Source: Acinetobacter sp. YWS30-1 (GTDB taxonomy: Bacteria; Pseudomonadota; Gammaproteobacteria; Pseudomonadales; Moraxellaceae). Taken from it: 64,000 nucleotides of DNA. The notes under the pieces are model-generated. The model saw only the letters and a program-made list of their open reading frames with translations. It was not told where the DNA came from and ran no database searches. Made by a program: the position numbers and the translations under genes. Positions 47,516 to 57,209 of the stretch are shown one piece after another. The stretch covers positions 930,001-994,000 of the forward strand of contig NZ_CP114606.1 of assembly GCF_033558715.1 (NCBI RefSeq), given 5' to 3'. Each line of letters starts with the position of its first letter. Position 1 is the first letter of the stretch.

Positions 47516-47543
47516 CTTGAAGCGTTTTATTCCATCTCCATAA
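47516..47543 (+). promoter_or_regulatory. Sigma-32-like heat-shock promoter of groESL
   Basis: CTTGAA (47516-47521) and CTCCATAA (47536-47543) are 14 bases apart, close to the sigma-32 pattern CTTGAAA-n-CCCCATNT. The groES start follows 90 bases later. Confidence 0.72.
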
Positions 47544-47549
47544 AAAGGA

Positions 47550-47596
47550 CATCAAAAAATTTTGATGATGACCAATGGAATAAATAAGTCGTCATC
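47550..47596 (+). promoter_or_regulatory. Two-hairpin groES leader
   Basis: CATCAAAA/TTTTGATG (47550-47567) and GATGATGAC/GTCGTCATC (47564-47572 and 47588-47596, one G-T pair) share bases 47564-47567, so the two hairpins are mutually exclusive in part. They lie in the 5' leader between the heat-shock promoter and groES. Confidence 0.5.
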
Positions 47597-47633
47597 GGTG
47601 ATCTAAAAAAGACTTAGTCTGATGGAGTTATTT

Positions 47634-47924
47634 ATGAGCAACATTCGTCCATTACATGACCGCGTTGTTATTCGTCGTGTTGAAGAAGAAACAAAAACAG
47701 CTGGGGGCATCTTACTTCCAGGTTCTGCTGCTGAAAAACCTGCACAAGGTGAAATCATTGCAGTTGGTAATGGTCAAATCACTGACAATGGCGTACGCGC
47801 GTTAGACGTAAAAGTTGGCGACAAAGTATTGTTCGGTACTTATGCAGGTACAACTGTCAAAGTAAACGGCGAAGAACTTTTAATCATGAAAGAGTCTGAC
47901 ATTCTGGCAGTATTAGAAGCTTAA
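47634..47924 (+). CDS. groES: Co-chaperonin GroES
   Basis: The 96-aa co-chaperonin forms the heptameric lid of GroEL. It contains [20 protein letters not shown] near the N-terminus, the mobile-loop tract [20 protein letters not shown] (about residues 24-43) and the C-terminal [20 protein letters not shown]. The ATG at 47634 with GGAG 6-10 bases upstream is chosen; an in-frame start at 47622 would put that site inside the gene. groEL follows after 69 bases. Confidence 0.98.
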   Translation: MSNIRPLHDRVVIRRVEEETKTAGGILLPGSAAEKPAQGEIIAVGNGQITDNGVRALDVKVGDKVLFGTYAGTTVKVNGEELLIMKESDILAVLEA

Positions 47925-49628
<1,704 letters not shown>

Positions 49629-49650
49629 TTCATTACCCGATTATATGCTC

Positions 49651-49681
49651 AAAAAATCCCCGCTTTTGCGGGGATTTTTTT
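49651..49681 (+). terminator. Terminator of groESL
   Basis: The arms AAATCCCCGC and GCGGGGATTT with a TTTT loop are followed by T residues, 25 bases past the groEL stop. The same arms occur in the terminator after the adhesin gene at 53739-53769. Confidence 0.9.
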
Positions 49682-49906
49682 AATTTTAAATAAAATAAAA
49701 GTGAGATTTTCATGAAAAATATAGTAGAATTTGAGACTTAAGTTGACTTATAGTCATAAATGATTGATGAAGTATTCAATTTTTTTTAAATAAATGAAAA
49801 ATGTTTACTTTTGTAATATTTTTAGGCTTGGTTTTTGTAAAGTTTTGATTTATTATTTGATCAAAATATAATTGATATATATGGCAATATGAGCAATACA
49901 GGGCGA

Positions 49907-49912
49907 ATTCAA
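49907..49912 (-). promoter_or_regulatory. Outward -35 box of the IS element
   Basis: TTGAAT on the minus strand faces out of the left end. In ISAba125 this box is known to form hybrid promoters. Here a 17-base spacer would place TATTGC at the -10, so activity would be weak, and it would run antisense toward groEL. Confidence 0.55.
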
Positions 49913-50934
49913 ACATGAGGTGCGACAGTTTCAAAAGCCTTATGATAATCAACAAGCTGAGCAAATTTCTCTAATGGTGTAAGCCAATCTAAAGCTTTTC
50001 TAGGACGAGTATTCAGTGACATGGCGACTTGATTTAAATAATGCTGATCTGCCTGATTTAAATCAATCCCTTTAGGTAAATATTGCCTAATTAAACCATT
50101 CATATTTTCGCATGTACCTTTCTGCCATGGCGAATGTGGGTCACAGAAATATACATCTATGCCTAAATCTTCTTCGAGGATTTTATGTTCTGACATCTCA
50201 CGTCCACGGTCATAGGTCAACGTTTTACGTAGTTCTGCAGGTAAATATTTCAGAGCTTCAGTTAAAGCCTTGCGCACTGATTCTGCCTTTGCATCAGGTA
50301 ATGTTGCCAAGATACAGAGCCGTGTATTTCGTTCAATAAGTGTTGCTATCGAACTTTTATTGTCTTTACCTTTAATTAAATCGGCTTCCCAATGACCCGG
50401 TATTTTTCTTTCTTGAACTTCGGCTGGGCGCTCATGAATAGTTTTAATATCCTGTAATATAGAATCTTTTTTAGGTTCACCGTTAGCTTTTCGCTTTTTA
50501 TTTTCATGACGCAGACAGGATAATAAGTCTTTTTTCAACTCACCCTTTGGTAATGCTCGTATAGTTGAATAAATCGTTGTATGGCTTACATTCATTGTTT
50601 GATCCAAATCAGGAAATGTCTTTAAACGCTTTGCTATTTGCTGAGGAGACCATAAACAACGGATCGCTTCAACAATAAATCTCCAGAGAATTGAGTCGAT
50701 TTTGAGTTTTCTGTGACCGCGTCTACGTCTAGCGAAGGTGTTATCAGAAGCATATTGAGCTTGATAAACGTCATTGATGCTATTTCTTTTAAGCTCACGA
50801 TAGATCGTACTAGGATGTCTTTTAATGAGTTCAGCAAATTTTCTGGCTGAAAAGCCTTCTTTTCTTGACTCAAGCATTAATGCAGTACGATCTTCAAAGT
50901 TAAGATGATGGTATGACAATTTTATATACTCCAT
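49909..50934 (-). CDS. IS30-family transposase (ISAba125 type)
   Basis: The 341-aa DDE transposase has an N-terminal helix-turn-helix (KEGFSARKFAELIKRHPSTI, about residues 25-44) that includes a TIYREL-type recognition helix, and an rve-type catalytic core with the three acidic residues in GHWEADLIKG (about 176-185), LTYDRGREM (about 237-245) and GTCENMNGLIRQYLP (about 268-282). The stop codon lies in the left inverted repeat. The frame is intact, so the element is probably active. Confidence 0.95.
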   Translation of the reverse strand: MEYIKLSYHHLNFEDRTALMLESRKEGFSARKFAELIKRHPSTIYRELKRNSINDVYQAQYASDNTFARRRRGHRKLKIDSILWRFIVEAIRCLWSPQQIAKRLKTFPDLDQTMNVSHTTIYSTIRALPKGELKKDLLSCLRHENKKRKANGEPKKDSILQDIKTIHERPAEVQERKIPGHWEADLIKGKDNKSSIATLIERNTRLCILATLPDAKAESVRKALTEALKYLPAELRKTLTYDRGREMSEHKILEEDLGIDVYFCDPHSPWQKGTCENMNGLIRQYLPKGIDLNQADQHYLNQVAMSLNTRPRKALDWLTPLEKFAQLVDYHKAFETVAPHV

Positions 50935-51150
50935 AAACCCTTTAAATTAATTAGGTGGTTTATGTCGCACTTCAAGTTTTACTCTGCCCAGTTATAAATG
51001 AGGGTGAGAATTCAGATGATCAATCTAAACTTGTATTGGTGAGTAAGGATGAATTAAAATCTTTATACCGAAAATTAAGAGAGTATGAAGATCGTTTAAA
51101 GAAAAGTGAATATGAACATAGAAAGCTATTAGCTTACTTCACTCAAAAGA

Positions 51151-51528
51151 TTACAATTGATTAAATTCATCAATCAACTTTTTAATAATATCTTTCTGGG
51201 TATTTTTTAAAGAGCGAAACTTTAAATAATAATCCAAATCTTCAGTATCATGTTCTGAAACTTGAGGGGCAGGATTAAAATCATGGTCTCCAAATCTTAA
51301 CCATTGGTTGGAAACATTAAGCCAAATTGCGAGTATTGCCAATTTATCTTGGCTAGGAATTGCCTTTCCTAACAACCAGTTATTTGCTGACTGTACTGAA
51401 ATAGCTGGACCGTCATAACGATAATTAAATTCTTTTGATAAATAAGTAGGACTTATAGGATGTCTTGCATTTGTTAAAGCACTTTTCAGCCGTTCAGCAA
51501 ATAGATTTTTTTCTTTTTGGCTGCTCAT
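51151..51528 (-). CDS. XRE-type / phage repressor-like DNA-binding protein
   Basis: The 125-aa protein has a helix-turn-helix domain in the first 75 residues (LFAERLKSALTNARHPISPT, then SVQSANNWLLGKAIPSQDKL). The pattern S-x2-S/A-x3-W-x3-G-x2-P-x4-L is that of lambda-Cro/CI-type regulators. The tail is short and acidic (VSEHDTEDLDYY), without a peptidase domain. It may control the adjacent small gene or the adhesin region to its right. It is convergent with, and overlaps by 14 bases, the IS-split ORF. Confidence 0.8.
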   Translation of the reverse strand: MSSQKEKNLFAERLKSALTNARHPISPTYLSKEFNYRYDGPAISVQSANNWLLGKAIPSQDKLAILAIWLNVSNQWLRFGDHDFNPAPQVSEHDTEDLDYYLKFRSLKNTQKDIIKKLIDEFNQL

Positions 51529-51876
51529 AAATTCCTTCTATCTATTCCTATACTTTTAAGCCTAGCCTTAAAAAGTATTTTAAATACTACAATGTTTCAG
51601 AGCCTAATTTTAAGAAAACTTCGAAAATATTTCAATTGTAACAACTTTATTTAAGATAACTTGTTGTAATTATTTGTAATGAATTTTCTTTATTTCTTAA
51701 ATCAAATTTATTTAGCTCAGCTTAATTCAAATATTAGTAAATAATTCTAACAACATAAACTTTTAGTTGATGATTATAATCCAATTATATATGCAATAAA
51801 AACATAAAGTTATACATATAAATTAATATTAAACATAATAGATAAATTAATATTTAAAAAATAAATCAAATTTTGA

Positions 51877-51904
51877 TTGATAAATTTGTTATGTTTTGTA
51901 TATT
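51877..51904 (+). promoter_or_regulatory. Putative promoter of the adhesin gene
   Basis: TTGATA (51877-51882) and TATATT (51899-51904) are 16 bases apart. A start near 51911 gives a leader of about 128 bases. Confidence 0.6.
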
Positions 51905-51910
51905 ATTGCC

Positions 51911-52016
51911 TCAGGACCGCGGTGGCGGTGGGGTATGAATGGCGTAATTCCCTTTTAACCACGCATTCGTAACAGTTTTGCTGGTTTACATGATCCTAGG
52001 GTAGGCCAGTCTTTTT
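51911..52016 (+). promoter_or_regulatory. Structured leader with terminator-like hairpin before the adhesin gene
   Basis: GC-rich DNA (ACCGCGGTGGCGGTGGGG) opens the leader. ATGAATGGCGT and ACGCATTCGT (about 51935-51970) can form a bulged hairpin. GCTGGTTTAC (51980-51989) pairs over 10 bp with GTAGGCCAGT (52001-52010) and is followed by CTTTTT. GTAAC (51969-51973) could instead pair with GTTTAC, breaking the terminator stem. The layout resembles a cis-acting riboregulator. Confidence 0.5.
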
Positions 52017-52038
52017 ATAAAAATTGAAGGAAATTTAT

Positions 52039-53715
52039 ATGAAATTTCAAAAAACCTTATTGGCAGCTGCATTAGCAGCAGTAAGTTTTGGTGCGCTAGC
52101 AGCAGTGAACCAAGCAGATGTAGTAAAATACGCAAATGCTGAAGGTGATGTTCTTGTTAAAGTAGAAGATGCTAATGACAGCAATGGGGTTGTTCAAAAT
52201 GGTTGGTATAAGCTTGAAGGCAATAAGCTAACAGCATTTACAGGTGAAACAAAAGATTACACAATCGTAGTGTCTGCTGGTCAAGTCCAAATTACAGAAT
52301 CAACTCCATCTACAACAGGTGGTACTACAACAGGTGGTTTAAGCTTTGATGGTAATGTAGACCAAAATAATTATTGGTCTTTTGGTGGATCAACCACCAC
52401 CACAACAACAACAACAGCCGGAACTTATACTCTTGAAGGTCAGTTAGTAAATACTGACTGGCATGGTAATAATGGTCTAGTTGATGAGAAAATCACTTTT
52501 ACAGGTGAAACATCACCAGCAACTACTGCAACTGATGTAGTTTCAGTTAAAAAAGATGTTCAAATTGGTAACATTACTGAAGAAGATCGTGATACAGCTG
52601 GTAAAGCTAAATACGATTTCACTTTAGCTGGAAAAAATGTTCAAGGTACTCTTGCAACAATTAAAACTGAAGCTGATGCCAATACTGCTGTAGCTGGTGT
52701 TACAGGCAATGGTTTAGCTGTCTTGGATGTGGCGAAAGGTGGAGTGGTTGATCTTGAGAAAGGTACAGTAACTACAACTTCAGTTACAGGCACTACTACA
52801 ACTGCACCAACAGCAGTACTAAATGCTTACGATGATAAAGATGGTAATCGTGTAGTTGAATTTAATGGTAAATATTTCAAAGCAACTGATAATACTTTGA
52901 CTGCTTACACTGGCGATACTAGTGATGCTAACTTAACTAAAGTAGGTAAAGGTACACCTGATGAAACAACTGGTGGCGATCGTACTACTACAGTAAATAC
53001 TGGTTTAGTATCAAATCTAAACGTTACCTATGGTGAGTCTGTTTCTAAAGCCCCAAATGCTGGTGAAATCAAAATTTCTAGTACAGACCCATTAGTTGCA
53101 AATGATACAAGTGGTAATAAATATACAGTAACTTCTAATGCTCCAGTATCTACATCAACTAAGGATGTAAAAACTGGCATTATTGCAGTAGATGAAGCAG
53201 GTAATAAAACTTACGGTTTACAAGCTACAAATACTACAGATGGTAAAGTTACAGCGCAAACTACAGTAACTGCAGCTGGTATTGAAACCACTGGTGACAT
53301 CGCTTTTGTTGACGCTGCTACTGGTTCAAAAACTTCTGTGAAAGGCTACTTAGAAGAAACTTCTAAAGCTGTTGATGCTAAAGTTGATGCTGCTCTAGTG
53401 GAAGTTGATTCTCGTTTAACTCAATTCAATTCTACAGCAGCTCGTTTGAACAGCCGTATTGATGACGTAGAGCAAACTGCTTACCGTGGTGTTGCAATTG
53501 CTTTAGCTGCTCAACAACAAATTCCTAACATCGGTGCTGGTCAATTCGCAGTATTCGGTGGTGTAGGTCACTATGAAGGTGAAACTGCCGGTGCTTTAGG
53601 TGTTGCAAGCGTATTCGCTGATGGCCGTACTTCTCTAAGTGCTGCTCTTGGTTTCGCTGGCGGTAACGAAGTTGGTGGCCGTGTAGGTGTTTCATATGTG
53701 TTTGGCGGTAAATAA
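52039..53715 (+). CDS. Compact trimeric autotransporter-like adhesin (YadA-type anchor)
   Basis: The 558-aa surface protein starts with a signal peptide (MKFQKTLLAAALAAVSFGALA). A Thr/Gly/Asp-rich passenger includes a run of eight Thr (near residue 118). It ends in a YadA-like anchor: a coiled-coil neck (VDAALVEVDSRLTQFNSTAA, then RLNSRIDDVEQTAYRGVAIA) and a four-strand barrel terminating GGRVGVSYVFGGK. Trimers of this class export their own passenger and mediate adhesion. The passenger is short and lacks the long stalk and head repeats of Ata or YadA. Residues 54-73 (NGWYKLEGNKLTAFTGETKD) recur at about 278-297 as NGKYFKATDNTLTAYTGDTS. AAGGAA precedes the start. Confidence 0.85.
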   Translation: MKFQKTLLAAALAAVSFGALAAVNQADVVKYANAEGDVLVKVEDANDSNGVVQNGWYKLEGNKLTAFTGETKDYTIVVSAGQVQITESTPSTTGGTTTGGLSFDGNVDQNNYWSFGGSTTTTTTTTAGTYTLEGQLVNTDWHGNNGLVDEKITFTGETSPATTATDVVSVKKDVQIGNITEEDRDTAGKAKYDFTLAGKNVQGTLATIKTEADANTAVAGVTGNGLAVLDVAKGGVVDLEKGTVTTTSVTGTTTTAPTAVLNAYDDKDGNRVVEFNGKYFKATDNTLTAYTGDTSDANLTKVGKGTPDETTGGDRTTTVNTGLVSNLNVTYGESVSKAPNAGEIKISSTDPLVANDTSGNKYTVTSNAPVSTSTKDVKTGIIAVDEAGNKTYGLQATNTTDGKVTAQTTVTAAGIETTGDIAFVDAATGSKTSVKGYLEETSKAVDAKVDAALVEVDSRLTQFNSTAARLNSRIDDVEQTAYRGVAIALAAQQQIPNIGAGQFAVFGGVGHYEGETAGALGVASVFADGRTSLSAALGFAGGNEVGGRVGVSYVFGGK

Positions 53716-53738
53716 TTTACCCTCAACATAGTTGAAAT

Positions 53739-53769
53739 AAAAAATCCCCGCATTTGCGGGGATTTTTTA
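53739..53769. terminator. Bidirectional terminator after the adhesin gene
   Basis: The arms AAATCCCCGC and GCGGGGATTT with an ATTT loop have A and T runs on both sides. It serves the adhesin gene and the convergent NlpE-like gene. Confidence 0.9.
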
Positions 53770-53785
53770 TTAAGTTAGAAAATGA

Positions 53786-54292
53786 TTAAGGTGATTTTTT
53801 AACTAATTTATAATTCAGATTACTCTGTATTTCCTTACCTGTTTCTATATCACGAGCTTCAACGAAATTATCACCTACATAAAACTTCCGGTTTTCAGCT
53901 TTTCCATCTAGGACGATAATAGAAGGTTGTTGAGAATCGAAAGTGAAGCTACCTTTGGTCTCAGTTTCATTATTTCCAGTTTTACCTAAATATTCCTCAC
54001 TCAATTCATAAGTTTTGTCAGGATTAAGATCTAGTTCAACTTTAATCCCTTCGCAGTCAGCACACGGGAAAACACCCTCATATTCGCCTGCCCAGTTTGA
54101 GTTGACAGTAGCATTACTGCTCATCTCAGTACTCATATTGCTTTGACTATTTGTAGTCTCTGTAGTAACAGGAGCATTTGTGGTATTAGATTGAGTATCT
54201 GCACTGGCCATATCGCGGTCATTCTGTTTAGAACATGCACTTAAACTAGTAACTGTTACTACCAATAAAGCAGGCCATAATATTTTTTTCAT
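53786..54292 (-). CDS. NlpE-like copper-resistance/stress lipoprotein
   Basis: The 168-aa lipoprotein has the signal peptide MKKILWPALLVVTVTSLSAC (lipobox SLSAC), then a long Ser/Thr/Asn-rich linker of about 45 residues, and an NlpE N-terminal-type domain. The hallmark CxxC is in YEGVFPCADCEGIKVELDL (about residues 71-89). In E. coli NlpE senses surface contact and envelope stress and relates to copper tolerance. This protein has only the N-terminal domain. It sits in the outer membrane lipoprotein class by inference. Confidence 0.87.
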   Translation of the reverse strand: MKKILWPALLVVTVTSLSACSKQNDRDMASADTQSNTTNAPVTTETTNSQSNMSTEMSSNATVNSNWAGEYEGVFPCADCEGIKVELDLNPDKTYELSEEYLGKTGNNETETKGSFTFDSQQPSIIVLDGKAENRKFYVGDNFVEARDIETGKEIQSNLNYKLVKKSP

Positions 54293-54522
54293 TGAAGATC
54301 ATCCTCTTGTTCTTCTGTATTAGGATTTACATTAAAAGTATGAGCTATCAATATACAGAGAGATCTTGTTAAAAATTGATTCGTTAAGTGAAACGGATTA
54401 AATATATGTAGATGAGAAACTAAGATAATTAAAATACAAAATAAGCGATAGGTTTTCTTTAGTTTTATTTTATAAACCTTAAGGTTATGATTTGATAGAA
54501 ATAATTATTAATAAGAGCGGTC

Positions 54523-55677
54523 ATGAAAGCAGAACAGGAAAATAATATCATCGCGAAAATATATGATGCTGCTTTATTGCCTGCTTTATGGCTAGAGGTC
54601 ATTCAGGATATTGTGCAATATACCCAGAGTCATAGTGCAATTTTTACCGGTCTTGATCAATTCAATCCCGCCTATGACTTTGTTTATACTTACAATATCC
54701 CGGAAGAAAGTCTGGCTGCTTATCAGGATGAACGGATTCGGGTCATTGACATGAAGCTGCATATGCCTTTATGGAATGAAATTGATATGGGGGAGGCACT
54801 TAATCAGGACTGCCGTCATTATGCAGATCAACCTGGAACAGAACAGTATATCTTTTATGAAAAATGCCTTAAGCCTACAGGGATAGGATATATGGCGGGA
54901 GTATTGCTGGACAGAGGAAACTATCGCTGGGCAGTCATGGGACTACATCGTGCTCCACACACTCAAGGTTTTGAAGCAGCTGAACTGAATTTTCTCAAAC
55001 GGATCGGCATACATTTGCGTCGCTCTTTACAGATTCATCGGCAAATCAGTTTGGTACAACAAGACAATATCAGCTTATATACCGTATTAGACTGTTTAAA
55101 AATCGGTATTATTTTGCTGGATCAGGATCTCAAGTTATCTTATTCAAATCCACTAGCACAAAGCATGATTGAAGCTTCAACATGTCTGGAAATGGATATG
55201 CATAACCGGCTGAAAACACCGGTAGGTGATCAGGAACGTCTGGAAAGATTGCTATCGAGTGCTTTGCTGGAAGATACCAGTATGTCGAGTGAAATAGGCG
55301 GGGTCTTGGCTTTGCAGGATTCTAAAGGACAGCAATTGATGCTCACTGTTGTGCCTTTTAAAAGGTTGAGAAAAATGCAGCAATTTTCTGAAGCTCAGCA
55401 TCAGATTGCTGTATTTATGACAGACAAAAACCGGCATTATTCATTATCTAGAGCTTATTTGCAGCAAGCATATCAACTGTCAAAACGTGAATTTGATTTG
55501 TGTGAACTTTTAATCAATGGCTATAAATTAGAAGAAATTGCAGTGAAATGTGGGATCACTTTAAGTTCAGTACGCACTTATTTTAAAAATATTTATGAAA
55601 AAACTGACTGCACTTCACAAATTGAACTGATGCACTTATTGATGGGATGTACGATTCATTTTGAACATATTGATTAA
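54523..55677 (+). CDS. LuxR-family transcriptional regulator
   Basis: The 384-aa protein has a long N-terminal sensor region (about residues 1-310, with an FLKRIGIHLRRSLQIHRQIS helical connector near 170) and a C-terminal LuxR-type helix-turn-helix (LSKREFDLCELLINGYKLEE, then IAVKCGITLSSVRTYFKNIY, about residues 321-360). The N-terminal part may hold PAS/GAF-like folds but shows no named motif. It has no response-regulator receiver domain. Its targets are unknown; the divergent NlpE-like gene upstream is a candidate. Confidence 0.88.
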   Translation: MKAEQENNIIAKIYDAALLPALWLEVIQDIVQYTQSHSAIFTGLDQFNPAYDFVYTYNIPEESLAAYQDERIRVIDMKLHMPLWNEIDMGEALNQDCRHYADQPGTEQYIFYEKCLKPTGIGYMAGVLLDRGNYRWAVMGLHRAPHTQGFEAAELNFLKRIGIHLRRSLQIHRQISLVQQDNISLYTVLDCLKIGIILLDQDLKLSYSNPLAQSMIEASTCLEMDMHNRLKTPVGDQERLERLLSSALLEDTSMSSEIGGVLALQDSKGQQLMLTVVPFKRLRKMQQFSEAQHQIAVFMTDKNRHYSLSRAYLQQAYQLSKREFDLCELLINGYKLEEIAVKCGITLSSVRTYFKNIYEKTDCTSQIELMHLLMGCTIHFEHID

Positions 55678-55715
55678 ACCTACCTAAAGATAATTCTTTA
55701 GGTAGGCAGTGCTCA

Positions 55716-56900
55716 TTATCTAACGCGCTGTAATGTTACAGGACCTTCACCTTGTGGATGCAAGATCAGAGTTTCAGCCGATACATTGATGTTTGCAATG
55801 GTCTTGCTGCCATCGGAACTGTCTTGTAATCCGCCACATTCATTGGTATCGAATAAAACTTCAGTGGTCGTAAGTGTATTACCTGAGAGGATAAATTTGC
55901 CATATTCAATACCAGGCCAGCCACAATCATCTCCGCCTTCAGTGTCCAGGAAGAAATAATAGTTTGTGTCAAAGAAGGCAAATAAATGGGTGTCACTAAA
56001 TCTCCATGCACCTACCAGACCATTAGTAGACTGTTTGACGCGGCTTAAACGGTATTCGGTATTGATCCCCGGTTCTGTCAGAATTAAGGTCGTTCCATCA
56101 TAGTTTAACGTATAAGGTTTGCCTCCTGCAGGATGTGAGAGTCCCCATTCACCATTACTGTCTTGAATAATACGCGGTGAAATTACACTGGTAGTTGCAT
56201 TCCAGTTTAACTCTCCAGTTTCAATGCCAGGCGTTCCATCACCATCAGCAGCTTCTGCTTGACCTAAGGCATAACGGCCATCTTCTAAAATATGGATTAG
56301 AACAGCGCTGTTTGCATTACGGCCAATTTCCCAAGTACCGGCAATATCTTTATAGAAAGTTGACTGGAAGTTTTCTGCAGCTTTTTCAGGTGTAATCAAT
56401 TTTTCTGTGGTAACTACGCCTGTTGATACCACGTCTGTAGCAAATGCTGTAGGGGCCTTAGAAAAATCTAAACTTTTATTAAGAAGGGCATTAGCAGCTT
56501 CAGTACTGATGCTAATCCCATTGTCATGATTACTATCTGTATCTAAAGACTGTAAAAGCACCATCAGATTGGTACGTGCATTTTCAGTTTGTGCTAAATC
56601 TAACGGAGTAACACGTTCTTTCGCTTCAATTTCTTGACCTAGTTGTACGTCACCAATCAGGAATTTAACCTTTTCTCCATCATTAAATTTAAATTCACCT
56701 TTTTCATTAGTAACCCCTTCCGCACCGCTGCTGGTGATATATGTTACCCCTGAGATAATTCCATCTGTCAGTACACCAGTTTCGGTCCCGACCGGAGCTG
56801 TAGGTGGAACAGGTGATGAACCCTCTGTACGATCATTATCTGAACCGCCACATGCTGTAAGTAACCCCGCTAAGGCAAGACAAATTAAAGTCTTTTTCAT
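55716..56900 (-). CDS. Large hypothetical lipoprotein
   Basis: The 394-aa protein has a lipoprotein signal peptide (MKKTLICLALAGLLTACGG, lipobox LTAC) and an Asp/Ser/Pro-rich linker. The first domain contains GEFKFNDGEKVKFLIGDVQL, then RVTPLDLAQTENARTNLMVL and LLQSLDTDSNHDNGISISTE, a pattern I associate with lipoproteins of Acinetobacter and Shewanella with no known function. The C-terminal half (about residues 190-394) holds beta-rich repeats such as GTWEIGRNANSAVLIHILED and GAWRFSDTHLFAFFDTNYYF, each beginning with a G-x-W motif. The ATG at 56900 gives the signal peptide; a start at 56960 would not. Confidence 0.78.
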   Translation of the reverse strand: MKKTLICLALAGLLTACGGSDNDRTEGSSPVPPTAPVGTETGVLTDGIISGVTYITSSGAEGVTNEKGEFKFNDGEKVKFLIGDVQLGQEIEAKERVTPLDLAQTENARTNLMVLLQSLDTDSNHDNGISISTEAANALLNKSLDFSKAPTAFATDVVSTGVVTTEKLITPEKAAENFQSTFYKDIAGTWEIGRNANSAVLIHILEDGRYALGQAEAADGDGTPGIETGELNWNATTSVISPRIIQDSNGEWGLSHPAGGKPYTLNYDGTTLILTEPGINTEYRLSRVKQSTNGLVGAWRFSDTHLFAFFDTNYYFFLDTEGGDDCGWPGIEYGKFILSGNTLTTTEVLFDTNECGGLQDSSDGSKTIANINVSAETLILHPQGEGPVTLQRVR

Positions 56901-57209
56901 GAAAATCTTCCTGAAATTTATTATGTCAGCGAAGTATAGAAAGAAAGCCAAAATCGACATATCCTAAAATTAGGATGGAAAAATATATAAATCAGTAAAA
57001 TAAATTGAACTCACTATTTGCTTAAAAGAACGAACTTGTTATAAGAAGTGAAAGAAGAAATATTCAAATAACAATAAATTGAAAATTCTTCCTAAAATTT
57101 AAAAATACAAATATATATTAATTGGTGCTTTATTGATCAGTATGCACTATCTATATTCTGCTGCATTGTTAGACTGTGGCGAAATTTTGATAATGATTGT
57201 GATGTAGCT
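56901..57209. other. Region upstream of the large lipoprotein gene
   Basis: No gene is visible. An inverted repeat ATCCTAA-AA-TTAGGAT (56962-56977) lies 62 bases before the lipoprotein ATG and could be an operator. The rest is AT-rich. Confidence 0.5.

Larger units (their letters stand above)
49902..50988. mobile_element. IS30-family insertion sequence, ISAba125 or near-identical
   Basis: The element is 1087 bp. Its ends are imperfect inverted repeats: the left GGCGAATTCAAACATGAGGT (49902-49921) matches, with mismatches, the reverse complement of the right end GGCAGAGTAAAACTTGAAGT; the shared core continues as GTGCGACA. Directly outside are CAG (49899-49901) and CAG (50989-50991), a 3-bp target duplication. 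The length, the 3-bp duplication, the transposase and the outward TTGAAT (minus strand, 49907-49912) match what I know of ISAba125, an Acinetobacter element known for driving resistance genes. The element appears complete. Confidence 0.9.
49889..51164 (+). pseudogene. Small ORF interrupted by the IS30-family element
   Basis: Removing the element (49902-50988) and one copy of the CAG target duplication joins ATGAGCAATACAG to TTATAAATGAGGGTGAG in frame. This restores a 61-codon ORF: MSNTVINEGENSDDQSKLVL, then VSKDELKSLYRKLREYEDRL, then a charged helical tail, stop at 51164. The helical, Lys/Glu-rich sequence looks like a small accessory or coiled-coil protein; I do not recognise a family. It is convergent with the XRE-type regulator and overlaps it by 14 bases at the 3' ends, so both may belong to one former mobile or phage-like module. 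Confidence 0.75.
51529..52038. other. Intergenic region with adhesin promoter and structured leader
   Basis: The first 370 bases are extremely AT-rich and hold no gene. At 51877-51904 lies the adhesin promoter, followed by an abruptly GC-rich leader (51911-52016) that can fold and ends in a terminator-like hairpin. Confidence 0.65.

Noticed and set aside
52389..52417. ACC/ACA triplet run as a possible CRISPR or tandem-repeat array
   Set aside because: It is an in-frame Thr-rich tract of the adhesin with no spacers.
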